Positions 28,230 through 38,775 of a DNA stretch of 64,000 nt are shown here, piece after piece. The position numbers and the translations under genes are program-made. Position 1 is the stretch's first letter. Each line of letters starts with the position of its first letter. The notes beneath the pieces are model-generated. The model searched no databases. It was not told the origin of the DNA and saw only the letters and a program-made list of their open reading frames with translations. The DNA lies in NCBI RefSeq assembly GCF_937952055.1, contig NZ_CALFYO010000010.1:62001-126000 (forward strand), given 5' to 3'. The stretch comes from an uncultured Piscinibacter sp. GTDB taxonomy: Bacteria > Pseudomonadota > Gammaproteobacteria > Burkholderiales > Burkholderiaceae_C.

Positions 28230-28607
28230 TCACGGCCGCGCGAGGTGCCACACGCTGTTGAATCCGTCACCGGTGCGATCGCCGGGCTTCTGATCCCTGA
28301 CCCAGTAGTACACGGGCTTGCCCTTGAAGGCCCATTGACGGCTTCCGTCATCGCGTACGACGATGCTCCAGTCGCCGGATGCGGAAGCGCCGGCGGCCGC
28401 CGCCAGCGGCGGCCAGTTGGTGGCGCAGGGGCCGTTGCACACGCTCTTGCCAGCGCCGGCCGGGTCGCGGTCGAACGTGTACAGCGTCATCTTGTTCGGG
28501 CCGACCAGGACGCCGTCGGCCACGCTGGCCGGAGCGGGCGACATCATGGCGCAGGCGCCGAGCGTCAGGGCGAGAGAGGCGGAAAGAGCGAATCGATGCA
28601 GCGACAT
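28230..28607 (-). CDS. small lipoprotein with two COG4315 secreted repeats
   Basis: This 125-residue protein has a lipoprotein signal (lipobox LGAC, lipidated Cys at residue 19). It carries two repeats of the 'secreted repeat of unknown function' family: the first has LYTFDRDPAGAGKSVCNGPCATNW (shown here as LYTFDRD...VCNGPC), the second QWAFKGKPVYYWVRDQ followed by KPGDRTGDG. A CxxxC pair sits in repeat 1. Family members are surface or periplasmic proteins of unknown function, often near redox or electron-transfer genes. It is a single gene here, between YhhN and the LytTR regulator. Confidence 0.85.
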   Translation of the reverse strand: MSLHRFALSASLALTLGACAMMSPAPASVADGVLVGPNKMTLYTFDRDPAGAGKSVCNGPCATNWPPLAAAAGASASGDWSIVVRDDGSRQWAFKGKPVYYWVRDQKPGDRTGDGFNSVWHLARP

Positions 28608-28698
28608 GGAGAACCTTTCGAGGGTGAGGGGTCCTCCGGTGTACGCCGTGCCAATGCGACCTATTCCGCGCGCCGCATGACTTGCCGCCGCTGCGCGT

Positions 28699-29520
28699 TC
28701 ACATCCCCTTGAACAGCCCGGTGAAGCTGCGCGAAACCTCCAGCTTCTCCGGGTGACCCTTCACGCTGACGAGCTGGCGGCCGCGCAGGTCGCGGCTGAC
28801 GCCGGCGATCGCCTTCACGTTGACCAGCGTCGAGCGGTGGATCTGCCAGAACAGCTCGGCATCGAGCTCCTCGACCAGCTCCTTGATCGGCTTGCGGATC
28901 AGCGCCTCGATCGTCGCCGTCTGCACGCGCGTGTACTTCTCGTCGGAGATGAAGAACAGCACGTCTTCCACCGGGATCATCTGGATGCTCTGCCCGACGG
29001 TGGCCTGGATCCACTTCAGCTTCGGGGGCGAGGCCGGGTTCATGTGCGACGACAGCTTCTGCAGCAGCTGCTGCATGCCGCCGAGCGCCGGGCCCTCGTC
29101 GGCGCCGCGCTGGGCCAGCCGCTTGCCGATGCGCTCGGCGGTGCGTTCCAGGCGCTCGCGTTCGGCCGGCTTGAGCACGTAGTCGGCGGCACCCTGCTCG
29201 AAAGCCTCGACGGCATATTCGTCGTAGGCGGTGATGAAGACGATCTCGCAGCCGGCCCAGCCGTCGGACGTTTCGTCGCCACTGGGCAGTTGCGCGATCG
29301 CGCGCGCCGCCTCCACGCCGGTCATGCCGGGCATGCGGATGTCGAGGAAGACGATGTCCGGATGGTGCTGCTCGACGAGCTGCACGGCCTCGGTGCCATT
29401 CTTCGCCTCGGCGACGACCTCCAGATCGGGCCACACCTCGGCGAGCCGAGCGCGCAGCTGCTCGCGCATCAAGCGCTCGTCGTCGGCGATCACCGCCTGC
29501 AGCGGCTTGGGGGTGCTCAT
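28699..29520 (-). CDS. LytTR-family response regulator
   Basis: This 273-residue protein has an N-terminal receiver (ADDERLMREQL acidic pocket; phosphoacceptor D60 in DIVFLDIRMPG; conserved Lys in YVLKPAE) and a C-terminal LytTR DNA-binding domain (ATVGQSIQMIPVEDVLFFISDEKYT, RSTLVNVKAI). The receiver contains an insertion around residues 80-90 (GDETSDGWAG). It belongs to the AlgR/LytR group. The start overlaps the sensor kinase stop by 4 bp. Target genes are not evident. Confidence 0.93.
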   Translation of the reverse strand: MSTPKPLQAVIADDERLMREQLRARLAEVWPDLEVVAEAKNGTEAVQLVEQHHPDIVFLDIRMPGMTGVEAARAIAQLPSGDETSDGWAGCEIVFITAYDEYAVEAFEQGAADYVLKPAERERLERTAERIGKRLAQRGADEGPALGGMQQLLQKLSSHMNPASPPKLKWIQATVGQSIQMIPVEDVLFFISDEKYTRVQTATIEALIRKPIKELVEELDAELFWQIHRSTLVNVKAIAGVSRDLRGRQLVSVKGHPEKLEVSRSFTGLFKGM

Positions 29521-30941
29521 GCCGGCATCGTAGCGTCGTCGCGCGCCTGCGCCACGTAGGGTACGGTGATCGTCACGCGGGTCCCGCTGGGCTGGTTCTC
29601 GGCCACGGTCAACGTGGCCTTGTGGCCGTAGAGCAGCTGCAGCCGCTCGCGGATGTTGTTCAGGCCGATGCCGGTGCCCGCGGTGGCCGCCTTGCCGAAG
29701 CCCAGGCCGGTGTCGGCCACGGTCACCGCCAGGCTGCCGTGCACGATCTCGGCCTTCACTGTCAGCGTGCCGCCTTCCGGCTTGGGCTCGAGGCCATGCT
29801 TGATCGCGTTCTCGACCAGGCTCTGGATCATCATCGGCGGGAACTCGGCCGATCGCAGGCCGTCCGGCACGTCGATCTGCGTGGCCAGGCGATCTTCCAT
29901 GCGCACCTTGAGGATCTCCAGGTAGGGGGTGATCACCGCCATCTCGCGGCCGAGGTCGCGCACGCCGTTGGCGGCGGTTTCGCGCATCGTCGGCATGCTG
30001 GCGCGCAGCAGCGCGATCAGGTTCTTCTGCATCACCGAGGCGCGCTTCGGATCCGTCTCGATGAGATGGTCGATCGAGGCCAGGGTGTTGAACAGGAAGT
30101 GCGGCTCCACCTGCGCCTGCATCGCCGCCATGCGCGCCTCGACCACCTGGCGCTTGAGCGACTCGGACTCGGCGGTCTCGGTGGCCCGCGCGGCCTTCAC
30201 CTCGGCCTGCAGGCGTCCCTTGTAGGTGATCTTCAGGATCATCGACATCGCGATCCACAGGAACGCCATCTCGGGCAGGGCCTCGCCGAGGCTGGTGTGG
30301 CGCACGCGCATGGCCGGGCCGATGCGCACCGTCGTGTCGTTCAGCTCCTTCGCTTCGGCGGCGGCCTCCTCGGCGGCCGCGCGCGCTTCCTCGATCGCTT
30401 CGCGGATCTGGTCGCGTGCCTCGCGCACCGCTTCGCGCACCTCCGCGTTGTCGGCGCCGGACGGCACCTTGATCTCGATGCCCTCGCGACCGATGTCGAG
30501 CAACGGCGGCGGTGCCGATGCCGCGCCCGACGCCGGGCTCGCGGCCGGCGGAGCGCTGCGGCGGATGCGGATGCCTCCTTCGCCAATTCTGATCTCGACC
30601 TCACCCTGGGCTGCGCTCGCCGCCGGATCGGACGGCCTGGCGTGCTCGATCTTCGCGGCCGGCGTCTTGCGCTTCTCGGGCACGGGCTCCCAGGTCTGCC
30701 ACTTGAGGCTGAATGGCGGGATGTTCTGCAGGATGCCCGTGGCGATCAGCAGCAGCAGGGACAGCAGCAGGAAGCGCTTCCAGCTGATGCTCACCAGCCA
30801 GCTGCCGTAGGCGTGGTAGCCGCGCATCACCGCGGCGGTGAACGCCGACCACCGGCCGGTGGTCGCAGGCCGCGGCGGGATCGGCGGCATGGGGGGCGCC
30901 GGGGGGGCGGGCGGGACGGGGGGCACGGGTGGGGGCGTCAT
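29517..30941 (-). CDS. LytS/YehU-type sensor histidine kinase with polyproline N-terminus
   Basis: This 474-residue inner-membrane kinase begins with 25 residues that are mostly proline (PPP and many PPx). It has a membrane helix near 57-72 and an external region of about 150 residues with IRIGEGGIRIRR and an Ala/Glu-rich coiled coil (about 166-200). A second membrane segment lies near 224-238. The His_kinase domain has H281 in QVEPHFLFNTLASID and an ATPase domain with QSLVENAIKHGLEPK and TGIGLNNIRERL. ACTGTA at 30967-30972 is a minus-strand -10 TACAGT. The ATG at 30941 is chosen for position; an in-frame upstream start is unlikely. Confidence 0.9.
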   Translation of the reverse strand: MTPPPVPPVPPAPPAPPMPPIPPRPATTGRWSAFTAAVMRGYHAYGSWLVSISWKRFLLLSLLLLIATGILQNIPPFSLKWQTWEPVPEKRKTPAAKIEHARPSDPAASAAQGEVEIRIGEGGIRIRRSAPPAASPASGAASAPPPLLDIGREGIEIKVPSGADNAEVREAVREARDQIREAIEEARAAAEEAAAEAKELNDTTVRIGPAMRVRHTSLGEALPEMAFLWIAMSMILKITYKGRLQAEVKAARATETAESESLKRQVVEARMAAMQAQVEPHFLFNTLASIDHLIETDPKRASVMQKNLIALLRASMPTMRETAANGVRDLGREMAVITPYLEILKVRMEDRLATQIDVPDGLRSAEFPPMMIQSLVENAIKHGLEPKPEGGTLTVKAEIVHGSLAVTVADTGLGFGKAATAGTGIGLNNIRERLQLLYGHKATLTVAENQPSGTRVTITVPYVAQARDDATMPA

Positions 30942-31112
30942 CGGGCACCTGCTGCAATCGGCCCCGACTGTACGGTCGCGTCCCCAACGGCGCGAGCGCC
31001 ATGCGACAGCCCGGCGCAGCGCGGTAACAGTCTGCAGACAGCGCCGACAGACCGGAGGCGGTCCCGGCCCGTCACCACGGCGTGGCACGCCGATGGCGCC
31101 CGCGCCGCTTCC

Positions 31113-32615
31113 TCAGGCGCCGCGCCGTGCCGCGGTCGCCGAGGCGCGCGGGTTGAGCGCGTTCGGGAAGTACAGCGCCGTGAGACTAGGCGTGTGCACC
31201 GGCACGAAGCCCTCGCGCTGCGGCGTCTCGCCGGCGAAGCGGCGCCAGTCGCGCAGCCAGTGGATGGCGTCGCAGGTCTCGAGCAGGCCGAGCGTTTCGC
31301 GGTCGCCGACGAGGATGCCCTGCACGCGCAGGCCGAGCTCCTGGCGCGCATCCTCCAGATGCTGCAGCGTTGCCGGCGTGCAGCCGAACTCGCCGTCACT
31401 GACGATGAGCAGGTCGGCGCTGCTCCAGCGTGCCTCGCGCACGCGCTGCACGGCACGCTCGATCGGCGCCTGCACGTCGGTGCCGCCGTCGAAGCTTTGG
31501 CCGAGCAGGTCCAGCAGCGCGTCGAGCCCGGCCTGCGGGCGCTCGGCCGGATGCAAGTCACGTTCGACGAGTTCGTCCGGCCCGCCGAAGGCGATCAGCA
31601 GGCAACCGCGCCGCTCGCGGTGCGCGCTGCGCAGCGCTTCCAGCACCACCGCCTTGGCGATGTTTTCCGGCGCCCCCTGCATCGAGCCCGAGGTGTCGAC
31701 GGCGAGGATGATGGGGCCCCGCTCCAGCCGCTCGGGCTGCGGTGCGCTGCGCCGGCTCGCGCGGCCGCGCGGGTCGGGCACGTGGTCGACCAGCACTGCC
31801 TCGCTCTGGTAGGTCAGCAGCCGGCTCTCGGCGAGCTTGGCGCGCCACAGCTTGTGCAGTACCGGGTGGCGGATCTGCATCGCCTCGCTGCCGAGCATGC
31901 GCTCGAGCCGGTCGGAATGGCGGATGCCCATCAGCTCGCCGGGCGCGTCGGGCAGGCGCGTCTCGCGCTCGACGAGCGGCAGCGGCGCTTCGGTCGCGGC
32001 GAGCTGCGCGGTACGAGCCGGCGGCTGCGCCGGATGGTGGTGGGCGCGGCCGAGGCTGCGGATCAGCTCGGCCAGCGGCTGCAGGTGGGCGAGCATCGCG
32101 CTGATGCGCTGCGCCTCGCGCCATTCGCGCGATGTGAGCCGGCCGCGCAGTTCGTCCCAGCGCAGGTGGGCGAGGTCGCCCAGGCCCTGCATCAGCGCCA
32201 GCGCCTCCTCCCAGCCGCTCTTCTCCAGCGTCCACTCCGCACGGAAGCCCTCGGCGCTGTGCGCGATGGCCTGCTCGCGCGTGAGGCAGGGCTGCAGGTC
32301 GACGATGCGGTCGAGGTGCCAGAGCATGGTGCGCAGCACCTGCTCGGCCAGCGCCGGTACGCCGCGCGTCAACGCCGGCAGATCGAGCTCGCCGATCGCC
32401 TCGCGCATCGGTGCGAGCGCGGCGGCGTCGCCGAAGTCCAGCCCTGGCTCCGGCAGCCGACCTTCGACGAGTGCGGCCAGCCAGCCGCGCAGGTCGGCCA
32501 GCCTCGCGGCGCTGTCGCCGCAGGCGGTGACCAGCCCCGGCAGCCACAGTTCGCGCGGCAGCGCGGCGAGGCGGTCGTAGGGCGGGTCGAGGGCGATCAC
32601 GCCAGTCCGGTCCAC
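31113..32615 (-). CDS. viaA: von Willebrand factor A protein, ViaA-like
   Basis: This 500-residue protein has a helical N-terminal half and a C-terminal VWA domain with the metal site AVDTSGSMQG (D307) and GGTDVQAPIERAV, SADLLIVSDGEFG. The gene directly follows a RavA-like AAA+ ATPase gene: it begins with GTG on the base after the ravA stop. The RavA-ViaA pair acts as a chaperone system for respiratory enzymes and modulates aminoglycoside uptake in E. coli. Length matches ViaA (~480). Confidence 0.87.
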   Translation of the reverse strand: MDRTGVIALDPPYDRLAALPRELWLPGLVTACGDSAARLADLRGWLAALVEGRLPEPGLDFGDAAALAPMREAIGELDLPALTRGVPALAEQVLRTMLWHLDRIVDLQPCLTREQAIAHSAEGFRAEWTLEKSGWEEALALMQGLGDLAHLRWDELRGRLTSREWREAQRISAMLAHLQPLAELIRSLGRAHHHPAQPPARTAQLAATEAPLPLVERETRLPDAPGELMGIRHSDRLERMLGSEAMQIRHPVLHKLWRAKLAESRLLTYQSEAVLVDHVPDPRGRASRRSAPQPERLERGPIILAVDTSGSMQGAPENIAKAVVLEALRSAHRERRGCLLIAFGGPDELVERDLHPAERPQAGLDALLDLLGQSFDGGTDVQAPIERAVQRVREARWSSADLLIVSDGEFGCTPATLQHLEDARQELGLRVQGILVGDRETLGLLETCDAIHWLRDWRRFAGETPQREGFVPVHTPSLTALYFPNALNPRASATAARRGA

Positions 32616-33998
<1,383 letters not shown>

Positions 33999-34043
33999 GC
34001 GCCGATTCTGGCGCGATTCACGCCAGCGGCCACCCCGACGCGG

Positions 34044-34205
34044 TCAAGTGTCCTTCTCGTTGCGCGCGTGCCAGAGGTCGACCAGCATCAGCGCGACGCC
34101 GACCAGCACCACCGCGATCAGCGAGACTTCCTTGACCTTGAACACGATGCTGCCGAGGAACGCGATCATCAGCAACGCGCCGAGCAGTCCGAATACCAGC
34201 TTCAT
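34044..34205 (-). CDS. 53-residue membrane protein
   Basis: This is a short protein of 53 residues with two hydrophobic segments (about 2-19 and 26-43) and a charged tail (DLWHARNEKDT). I do not recognise a family; similar small proteins occur in Burkholderiales. It starts at an ATG 28 bp after the amidase gene end, on the same strand, so it may be the last gene of the TRAP/amidase operon. Its role is unknown. Confidence 0.6.
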   Translation of the reverse strand: MKLVFGLLGALLMIAFLGSIVFKVKEVSLIAVVLVGVALMLVDLWHARNEKDT

Positions 34206-34233
34206 GGCTGTCTCCAGGATACGGGTTGGGGGG

Positions 34234-35583
34234 TCATGCGCAGGCGTCCTGCACGGTGCGCACCAGCCAGCGCGCGGTGCGCAGCAGCCGCGCATCGTCG
34301 CCGCGCCGTCCGACGATCTGCACGCCAATCGGCAGCCCGTTGGCGCCGTGCAGCAGCGGCAGGCTCAGGCAGGGCAGCCCGAGGAAGGTCCACAGGGTGC
34401 ACATGATCGGGTCGCCGGTGGCCTCCAGCCCCGCCGGGGCGGTGCCCAGCGTGGCTGGCGTGACGATGGCGTCGAAGCTGTCGAACACCGTGTCGAAAGC
34501 CTCGTTCAGCACCGGCACACGTTCGAGCGTGCGGCGATAGTCCACCGCCGTCACCTGGCGGCCGCGCTCGATCTGCGCGCGCAGGGAGGCCGAGAGCTGC
34601 TCGCGGCCGTTCTCGTATTCGGCCGCGAACGAGCCTGCGAGATCGGCCTCCATCACCAGCTTTTGCCAGCCGATCGCATCGGCTGCGCTGCCCGGCAACT
34701 CGAACGGCGCGATGCGGCCTTCGAGCAGCGATCGCAGTTCGTCGAAGGCGGCGCGCGCATCGGGCTCCACACGCTCCCAGAAGGGCGTGGCCACCCAGGC
34801 CAGCGTGGGCGGCAGGGCCGGGTCGCTGCTCGCCGTGCGCAGCAGCGGCGGCATGGCACGCAGCCGGGTCGCCGGGTCGGCCGCGTCGTGACCGGCCAGC
34901 ACCTGGGCAAGCAGCGCCACGTCTTCCACGCTGCGGCCGAACACGCCCACCGCGTCGAGCGGCGGCGATTGCGTGAGCACGCCGCTGCGCGGGATCAGCC
35001 CGGCGCTCGGCTTGTAGCCGACGACGCCGCAGAACGACGCCGGCCGGATCACCGAGCCGTTGGTCTGCGTGCCGATGGCCAGCGGCACCATGCCCGCGGC
35101 GACGGCGGCGGCCGAACCGCTGGACGAGCCTCCCGGCGTGTGGCCGGGGTGATGCGGGTTGCGCGTCTTCCCGGGAGCGTAGGTGGCGAGCTCGGTGGTC
35201 ACCGTCTTGCCCATCACCAGCGCCCCGGCGGCGCGCAGCGCCCGCACCACGTAGGCGTCGGTGCGCGGTTGGCGGCCGGCGTGGAGCACGGTGCCGTTCT
35301 CGGTGGGCAGGTCGGCGGTGTCGATGATGTCCTTCACCCCCACCGGGATGCCGAACAGTGCCGCGTCGGGCTCGCCGAGCTGGTGCCCCTCGTCGGCCGC
35401 TTCGGCCTGCGACAGCACATGGGCACGGTCCAGATGCGCCCAGGCCTGCACCTGCGGTTCGACCTGCTCGACGCGCGCGAGAAGCGCTTCGGCGTAGTCG
35501 CGCGCCGAGAACTCGCCCGCCGACATGCGGCCGGTGGCCTCTACGGCGCCCATGGCGACCAGGATTGCGGGGTCGATCGCCAT
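34234..35583 (-). CDS. amidase-signature family hydrolase
   Basis: This 449-residue enzyme has the amidase-signature core with a Ser-cisSer-Lys triad: K84 in GIPVGVKDIIDTAD, the serine cluster S153-S155 in HTPGGSSSGSAAAVA and the nucleophile S177 in GTQTNGSVIRPASFCG. It hydrolyses an amide to a carboxylate and ammonia. It starts 3 bp after the TRAP large subunit stop, so the amide or its product may be what the TRAP transporter brings in. It is not GatA, because no gatC or gatB genes are adjacent. Confidence 0.9.
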   Translation of the reverse strand: MAIDPAILVAMGAVEATGRMSAGEFSARDYAEALLARVEQVEPQVQAWAHLDRAHVLSQAEAADEGHQLGEPDAALFGIPVGVKDIIDTADLPTENGTVLHAGRQPRTDAYVVRALRAAGALVMGKTVTTELATYAPGKTRNPHHPGHTPGGSSSGSAAAVAAGMVPLAIGTQTNGSVIRPASFCGVVGYKPSAGLIPRSGVLTQSPPLDAVGVFGRSVEDVALLAQVLAGHDAADPATRLRAMPPLLRTASSDPALPPTLAWVATPFWERVEPDARAAFDELRSLLEGRIAPFELPGSAADAIGWQKLVMEADLAGSFAAEYENGREQLSASLRAQIERGRQVTAVDYRRTLERVPVLNEAFDTVFDSFDAIVTPATLGTAPAGLEATGDPIMCTLWTFLGLPCLSLPLLHGANGLPIGVQIVGRRGDDARLLRTARWLVRTVQDACA

Positions 35584-35586
35584 GCG

Positions 35587-36933
35587 TCAGCGGCTGTAGA
35601 GCACGCCCGGCAGCCAGGTCACCAGCGACGGGAAGACGTACATCATCGCCATCGCGACGAAGACCATCGACACGAACGGCAGGCAGCCCTTGAAGATCGT
35701 CACCAGCTGAACGTGCGGAGGCGCCACGCCCTTCAGGTAGTAGGCCGACATCGCCATCGGCGGCGTGAGGAACGAGGTCTGCAGGTTCAGCGCGACGAGA
35801 ATGCCGAAGAAGATCGGGTCCACGCCGAAGTGCTCCAGCAGCGGCAGGAAGATCGGCACGAAGATGATGATGATCTCGCTCCACTCCAGCGGCCAGCCGA
35901 GCACGAAGATGATCACCTGGGTGAGCAGCAGGAAGGTGACGGTGTTCAGGTCCAATCCGAGCACGAAATCCTTCACCAGCGCCTCGCCGCCCAGGTAGCT
36001 GAAGATCGACGAGAAGGTCCACGATCCGACGAAGAGGTAGCACACCATCGCCGAGGTGCGCGCCGTCAGGTACACGGCCTCGCGCAGCTTGTCCCAGGAC
36101 ATGGCACGGTAGGCGGCGGCCAGCACCACCGAGCCCAGCGCACCGATCGCCGCGGCCTCGCTCGGCGTGGCCAGGCCGAAGAGGATCGCGCCGAGCACGG
36201 ACATGATCAGCACCGCCAGCGGCACGAAGGCCTTGAACAGCAGCACGACCACCTGGCCGAAGGCCATCGGCGACACGTCGTCGGGCATGCGCGGCATCAG
36301 GTTGCGGTTGAGCAGGGCGCGCACCACCACGTAGGCCATGTACAGGCCGGCGAGCAGGAATCCCGGGATCAGCGCCGCCGCATACAGCTTGACCACCGAC
36401 ACGCCCGCCGTGGCGCCGTAGACGATCAGCATGATCGACGGCGGGATCAGGATGCCCAGCGTGCCGCCGGCGCAGATCACGCCGGCCGAGATGCCCTGGT
36501 CGTAGCGCGCCTTGAGCATCGCCGGGAAGGCGAGCAGGCCCATCAGCGTGACCACCGCGCCGACGATGCCGGTGGCCGTGGCGAACAGCGCGCAGGTGAC
36601 CAGCGCCGCGATCGCCATCGCGCCCGGCACGCGCCGGAACGCCACCTGCAGGCTGAGGAACAGCTGGTCGAGGATGTTCGAGCGCTCGATCATGTAGCCC
36701 ATGAACAGGAACAGCGGGATGGCGACGAGGATGTCGCTGTTCATCACGCTGAAGGTGTTCTGGGTGAACAGGTAGAAGACGCGGTTGTCGAAGAAGGCCT
36801 GGTCGGGCTGCCAGTAGGCGTAGAAACCGAACGCCACGCCCATCGCCATCAGCGTGAAGGCGATCGGGAAGCCCAGCATGATGATGAAGATGAACAGGCC
36901 CAGCATCAGCAGGGCGAGCTGGGGATTGCTCAT
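35587..36933 (-). CDS. TRAP transporter large permease subunit (DctM-type)
   Basis: This 448-residue protein has about twelve membrane helices and the conserved DctM segments FLFMGYMIERSNILDQLF, GGTLGILIPPSIMLIVYG and GLATPSEAAAIGALGS. The start overlaps the DctQ-type gene by 4 bp (ATGA). It forms the sodium-coupled translocation unit with the small subunit and the periplasmic binding protein. The overlap with the amidase region continues the operon. Confidence 0.95.
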   Translation of the reverse strand: MSNPQLALLMLGLFIFIIMLGFPIAFTLMAMGVAFGFYAYWQPDQAFFDNRVFYLFTQNTFSVMNSDILVAIPLFLFMGYMIERSNILDQLFLSLQVAFRRVPGAMAIAALVTCALFATATGIVGAVVTLMGLLAFPAMLKARYDQGISAGVICAGGTLGILIPPSIMLIVYGATAGVSVVKLYAAALIPGFLLAGLYMAYVVVRALLNRNLMPRMPDDVSPMAFGQVVVLLFKAFVPLAVLIMSVLGAILFGLATPSEAAAIGALGSVVLAAAYRAMSWDKLREAVYLTARTSAMVCYLFVGSWTFSSIFSYLGGEALVKDFVLGLDLNTVTFLLLTQVIIFVLGWPLEWSEIIIIFVPIFLPLLEHFGVDPIFFGILVALNLQTSFLTPPMAMSAYYLKGVAPPHVQLVTIFKGCLPFVSMVFVAMAMMYVFPSLVTWLPGVLYSR

Positions 36934-37523
36934 GACTGGGCTCCGGCGTTGTCGGTGGGCGCGGCGTGGGAGTGGATCAGTTGGCTTTCCAGCTCCTCGA
37001 CGTCGTGCAGTCGCGGCGGCCAGGCGCCCTCCTTCAGGCACAGCAGGCAGCGCAGCACCTCGGCGATGCCTTGCAGCGTCAGCAGCACGCCCGCGGCCGG
37101 GATCAGCAGCTTGAGCGGCCACACGGGCACACCTACCGGGCTGTTCACGCTGACCTCGCGGATCGCGAAGGACTCGTGCCCGTAGCCCCAGCCGGCGATG
37201 ACCAGGGCCAGCACGCCGGGAAAGAAGAAGATGAAGTACAGCACCAGTTCGACCGTCGCCTGCGTGCGCGGTCGCCAGCGGCGCGAGAACACGTCCGCGC
37301 GCACGTGGCCGCCGCGCGACAGCGTGTAGGCGCCCGCCATCAGGAACATAGCGCCGTACAGGATGTAGCTGAGGTCGAAGGCCCAGCTGGTCGGGTCGCG
37401 CAGCACGTAGCGCACGAACACCTCGTAGCTGACGCCCAGGGTCAGGATGACGATGCTCCAGGCGAACGCATGGCCGACCGACTTGTTCAGCAGATCGATC
37501 GTGCGAATGACATCGCGAATCAT
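36930..37523 (-). CDS. TRAP transporter small permease subunit (DctQ-type)
   Basis: This 197-residue membrane protein has four helices and the DctQ-type pattern VSYEVFVRYVLRDPTSWAFDLS plus SRGGHVRADVFSRRW. Residues 110-140 carry a longer periplasmic or cytosolic loop (GYGHESFAIREVSVNSPVGV), typical of the mannitol/chloroaromatic-type TRAP small subunits. It overlaps the large-subunit gene by 4 bp. Confidence 0.92.
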   Translation of the reverse strand: MIRDVIRTIDLLNKSVGHAFAWSIVILTLGVSYEVFVRYVLRDPTSWAFDLSYILYGAMFLMAGAYTLSRGGHVRADVFSRRWRPRTQATVELVLYFIFFFPGVLALVIAGWGYGHESFAIREVSVNSPVGVPVWPLKLLIPAAGVLLTLQGIAEVLRCLLCLKEGAWPPRLHDVEELESQLIHSHAAPTDNAGAQS

Positions 37524-37608
37524 GGGAACTCCTCACGAAGAAGGGAGGCTCACCGGCCTCCCTTCGTGGAAACGGGTCGGGCCGCCCAGGGCGGCCGCCC
37601 GTGGCGGG

Positions 37609-38775
37609 TCAGGACAGACCCGGGATCTTGCCGTGGATGTGCTCGTAGCCGAGCTGGTAGTCGGCCTCGTTGAGGAACATGTACTTGGCCACGCGCTTGG
37701 ACCAGGCACGCTGGCTGTCGACCACCCTCTTGAAGAACGGATCCTCGTCGGAAAGCTTCTTGGTGACCACGTCCCAGGCCTTGATCTGCGCGTCGAACAC
37801 GGCCTTCGGCGTGCGCAGCACGTTGATCTTGTCCTTGTTGATCAGCTCGTCCAGGTCCTTCGAGTAGTTGTCCATCGCCGTCCACCAGTTGGACGACGAG
37901 GCTGCTTCGGCCGCATAGCGCAGGATGGCCTGCAGGTCCTTGGGCAGCGAGTCGTGCTTCTTCTTGTTGAAGGCGATTTCGAAGAACTCCATCGCCTGGT
38001 GGAAGCTGCCCATCATGTAGTTCTTCGCCACGTCCTGTGCGCCGAAGCGGCGGTCGGAGGTCGGGTTGTTGAACTCGAAGGCCTCGATCACGCCGCGGTC
38101 CATCGCCGGCACGATTTCGCCGCCGGGCAACTGCGTGACCTTGCATCCGACTTCCTGCATCAGGTCGGCCGCCAGGCCCACGGTGCGGTACTTCAGGCCC
38201 TTCAGATCGTCGGCGCTCTTGATCGGCTTCTTGAACCAGCCCAGCGGCTGGGTCGGCATCGGCATCGCGAAGTAGCCCACGACGTCGAGGTTGATCTTCT
38301 TCAGCAGCTCCTGGTACATCTCCAGGCCGCCACCCCGGTAGATCCAGGCCAGCGTCTGCGGCGCATCGCAGCCGTTGATCGGGCCCGAGCCGAACAGCGA
38401 GGCCACCTTGCTCTTGCCGTACCAGTACACCGGCACGCCGTGGCAGGCGTCGAGCACGCCCTTGCTGGTGGCGTCCATGACCTCGAACGGCTTGACCACT
38501 GCGCCACCGATCAGGTAGTCGATGCGCAGGCGGCCGCCGGCCATCTCGTTGACGCGCTTGACGTACTCCTCGGCCATCTCGTTGAAGATGTCCTTGGCAC
38601 CCCAGGCGCCCTGCATCTTCAGCACCACCGGCGACTGTGCAACGGCCACCATCGGTGCCGTCAGCGCCGCAGCGCCAGCCACGCCCGCAGCGGCCGAGCC
38701 GAGGAACCGGCGACGGGACGGCCGCTCCTCTCGAGCGGCAGGCTGTTGAGCAACGGTCGAAGTCTTTTCGGTCAT
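37609..38775 (-). CDS. TRAP transporter substrate-binding protein (TakP/DctP-type)
   Basis: This 388-residue periplasmic protein has a Tat signal (SRRRFLGSAAAGVAGAA) and then the binding protein fold. LKGLKYRTVGLAADLMQEVG holds the substrate-contacting Arg, and GVIEAFEFNNPTSDRRFG aligns with the TakP sodium/2-oxoacid site, so a 2-oxo acid or lactate-like ligand is the likely substrate. The first gene of the TRAP operon; the start follows CTGGAGG. The Tat leader means it is exported folded. Confidence 0.93.
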   Translation of the reverse strand: MTEKTSTVAQQPAAREERPSRRRFLGSAAAGVAGAAALTAPMVAVAQSPVVLKMQGAWGAKDIFNEMAEEYVKRVNEMAGGRLRIDYLIGGAVVKPFEVMDATSKGVLDACHGVPVYWYGKSKVASLFGSGPINGCDAPQTLAWIYRGGGLEMYQELLKKINLDVVGYFAMPMPTQPLGWFKKPIKSADDLKGLKYRTVGLAADLMQEVGCKVTQLPGGEIVPAMDRGVIEAFEFNNPTSDRRFGAQDVAKNYMMGSFHQAMEFFEIAFNKKKHDSLPKDLQAILRYAAEAASSSNWWTAMDNYSKDLDELINKDKINVLRTPKAVFDAQIKAWDVVTKKLSDEDPFFKRVVDSQRAWSKRVAKYMFLNEADYQLGYEHIHGKIPGLS

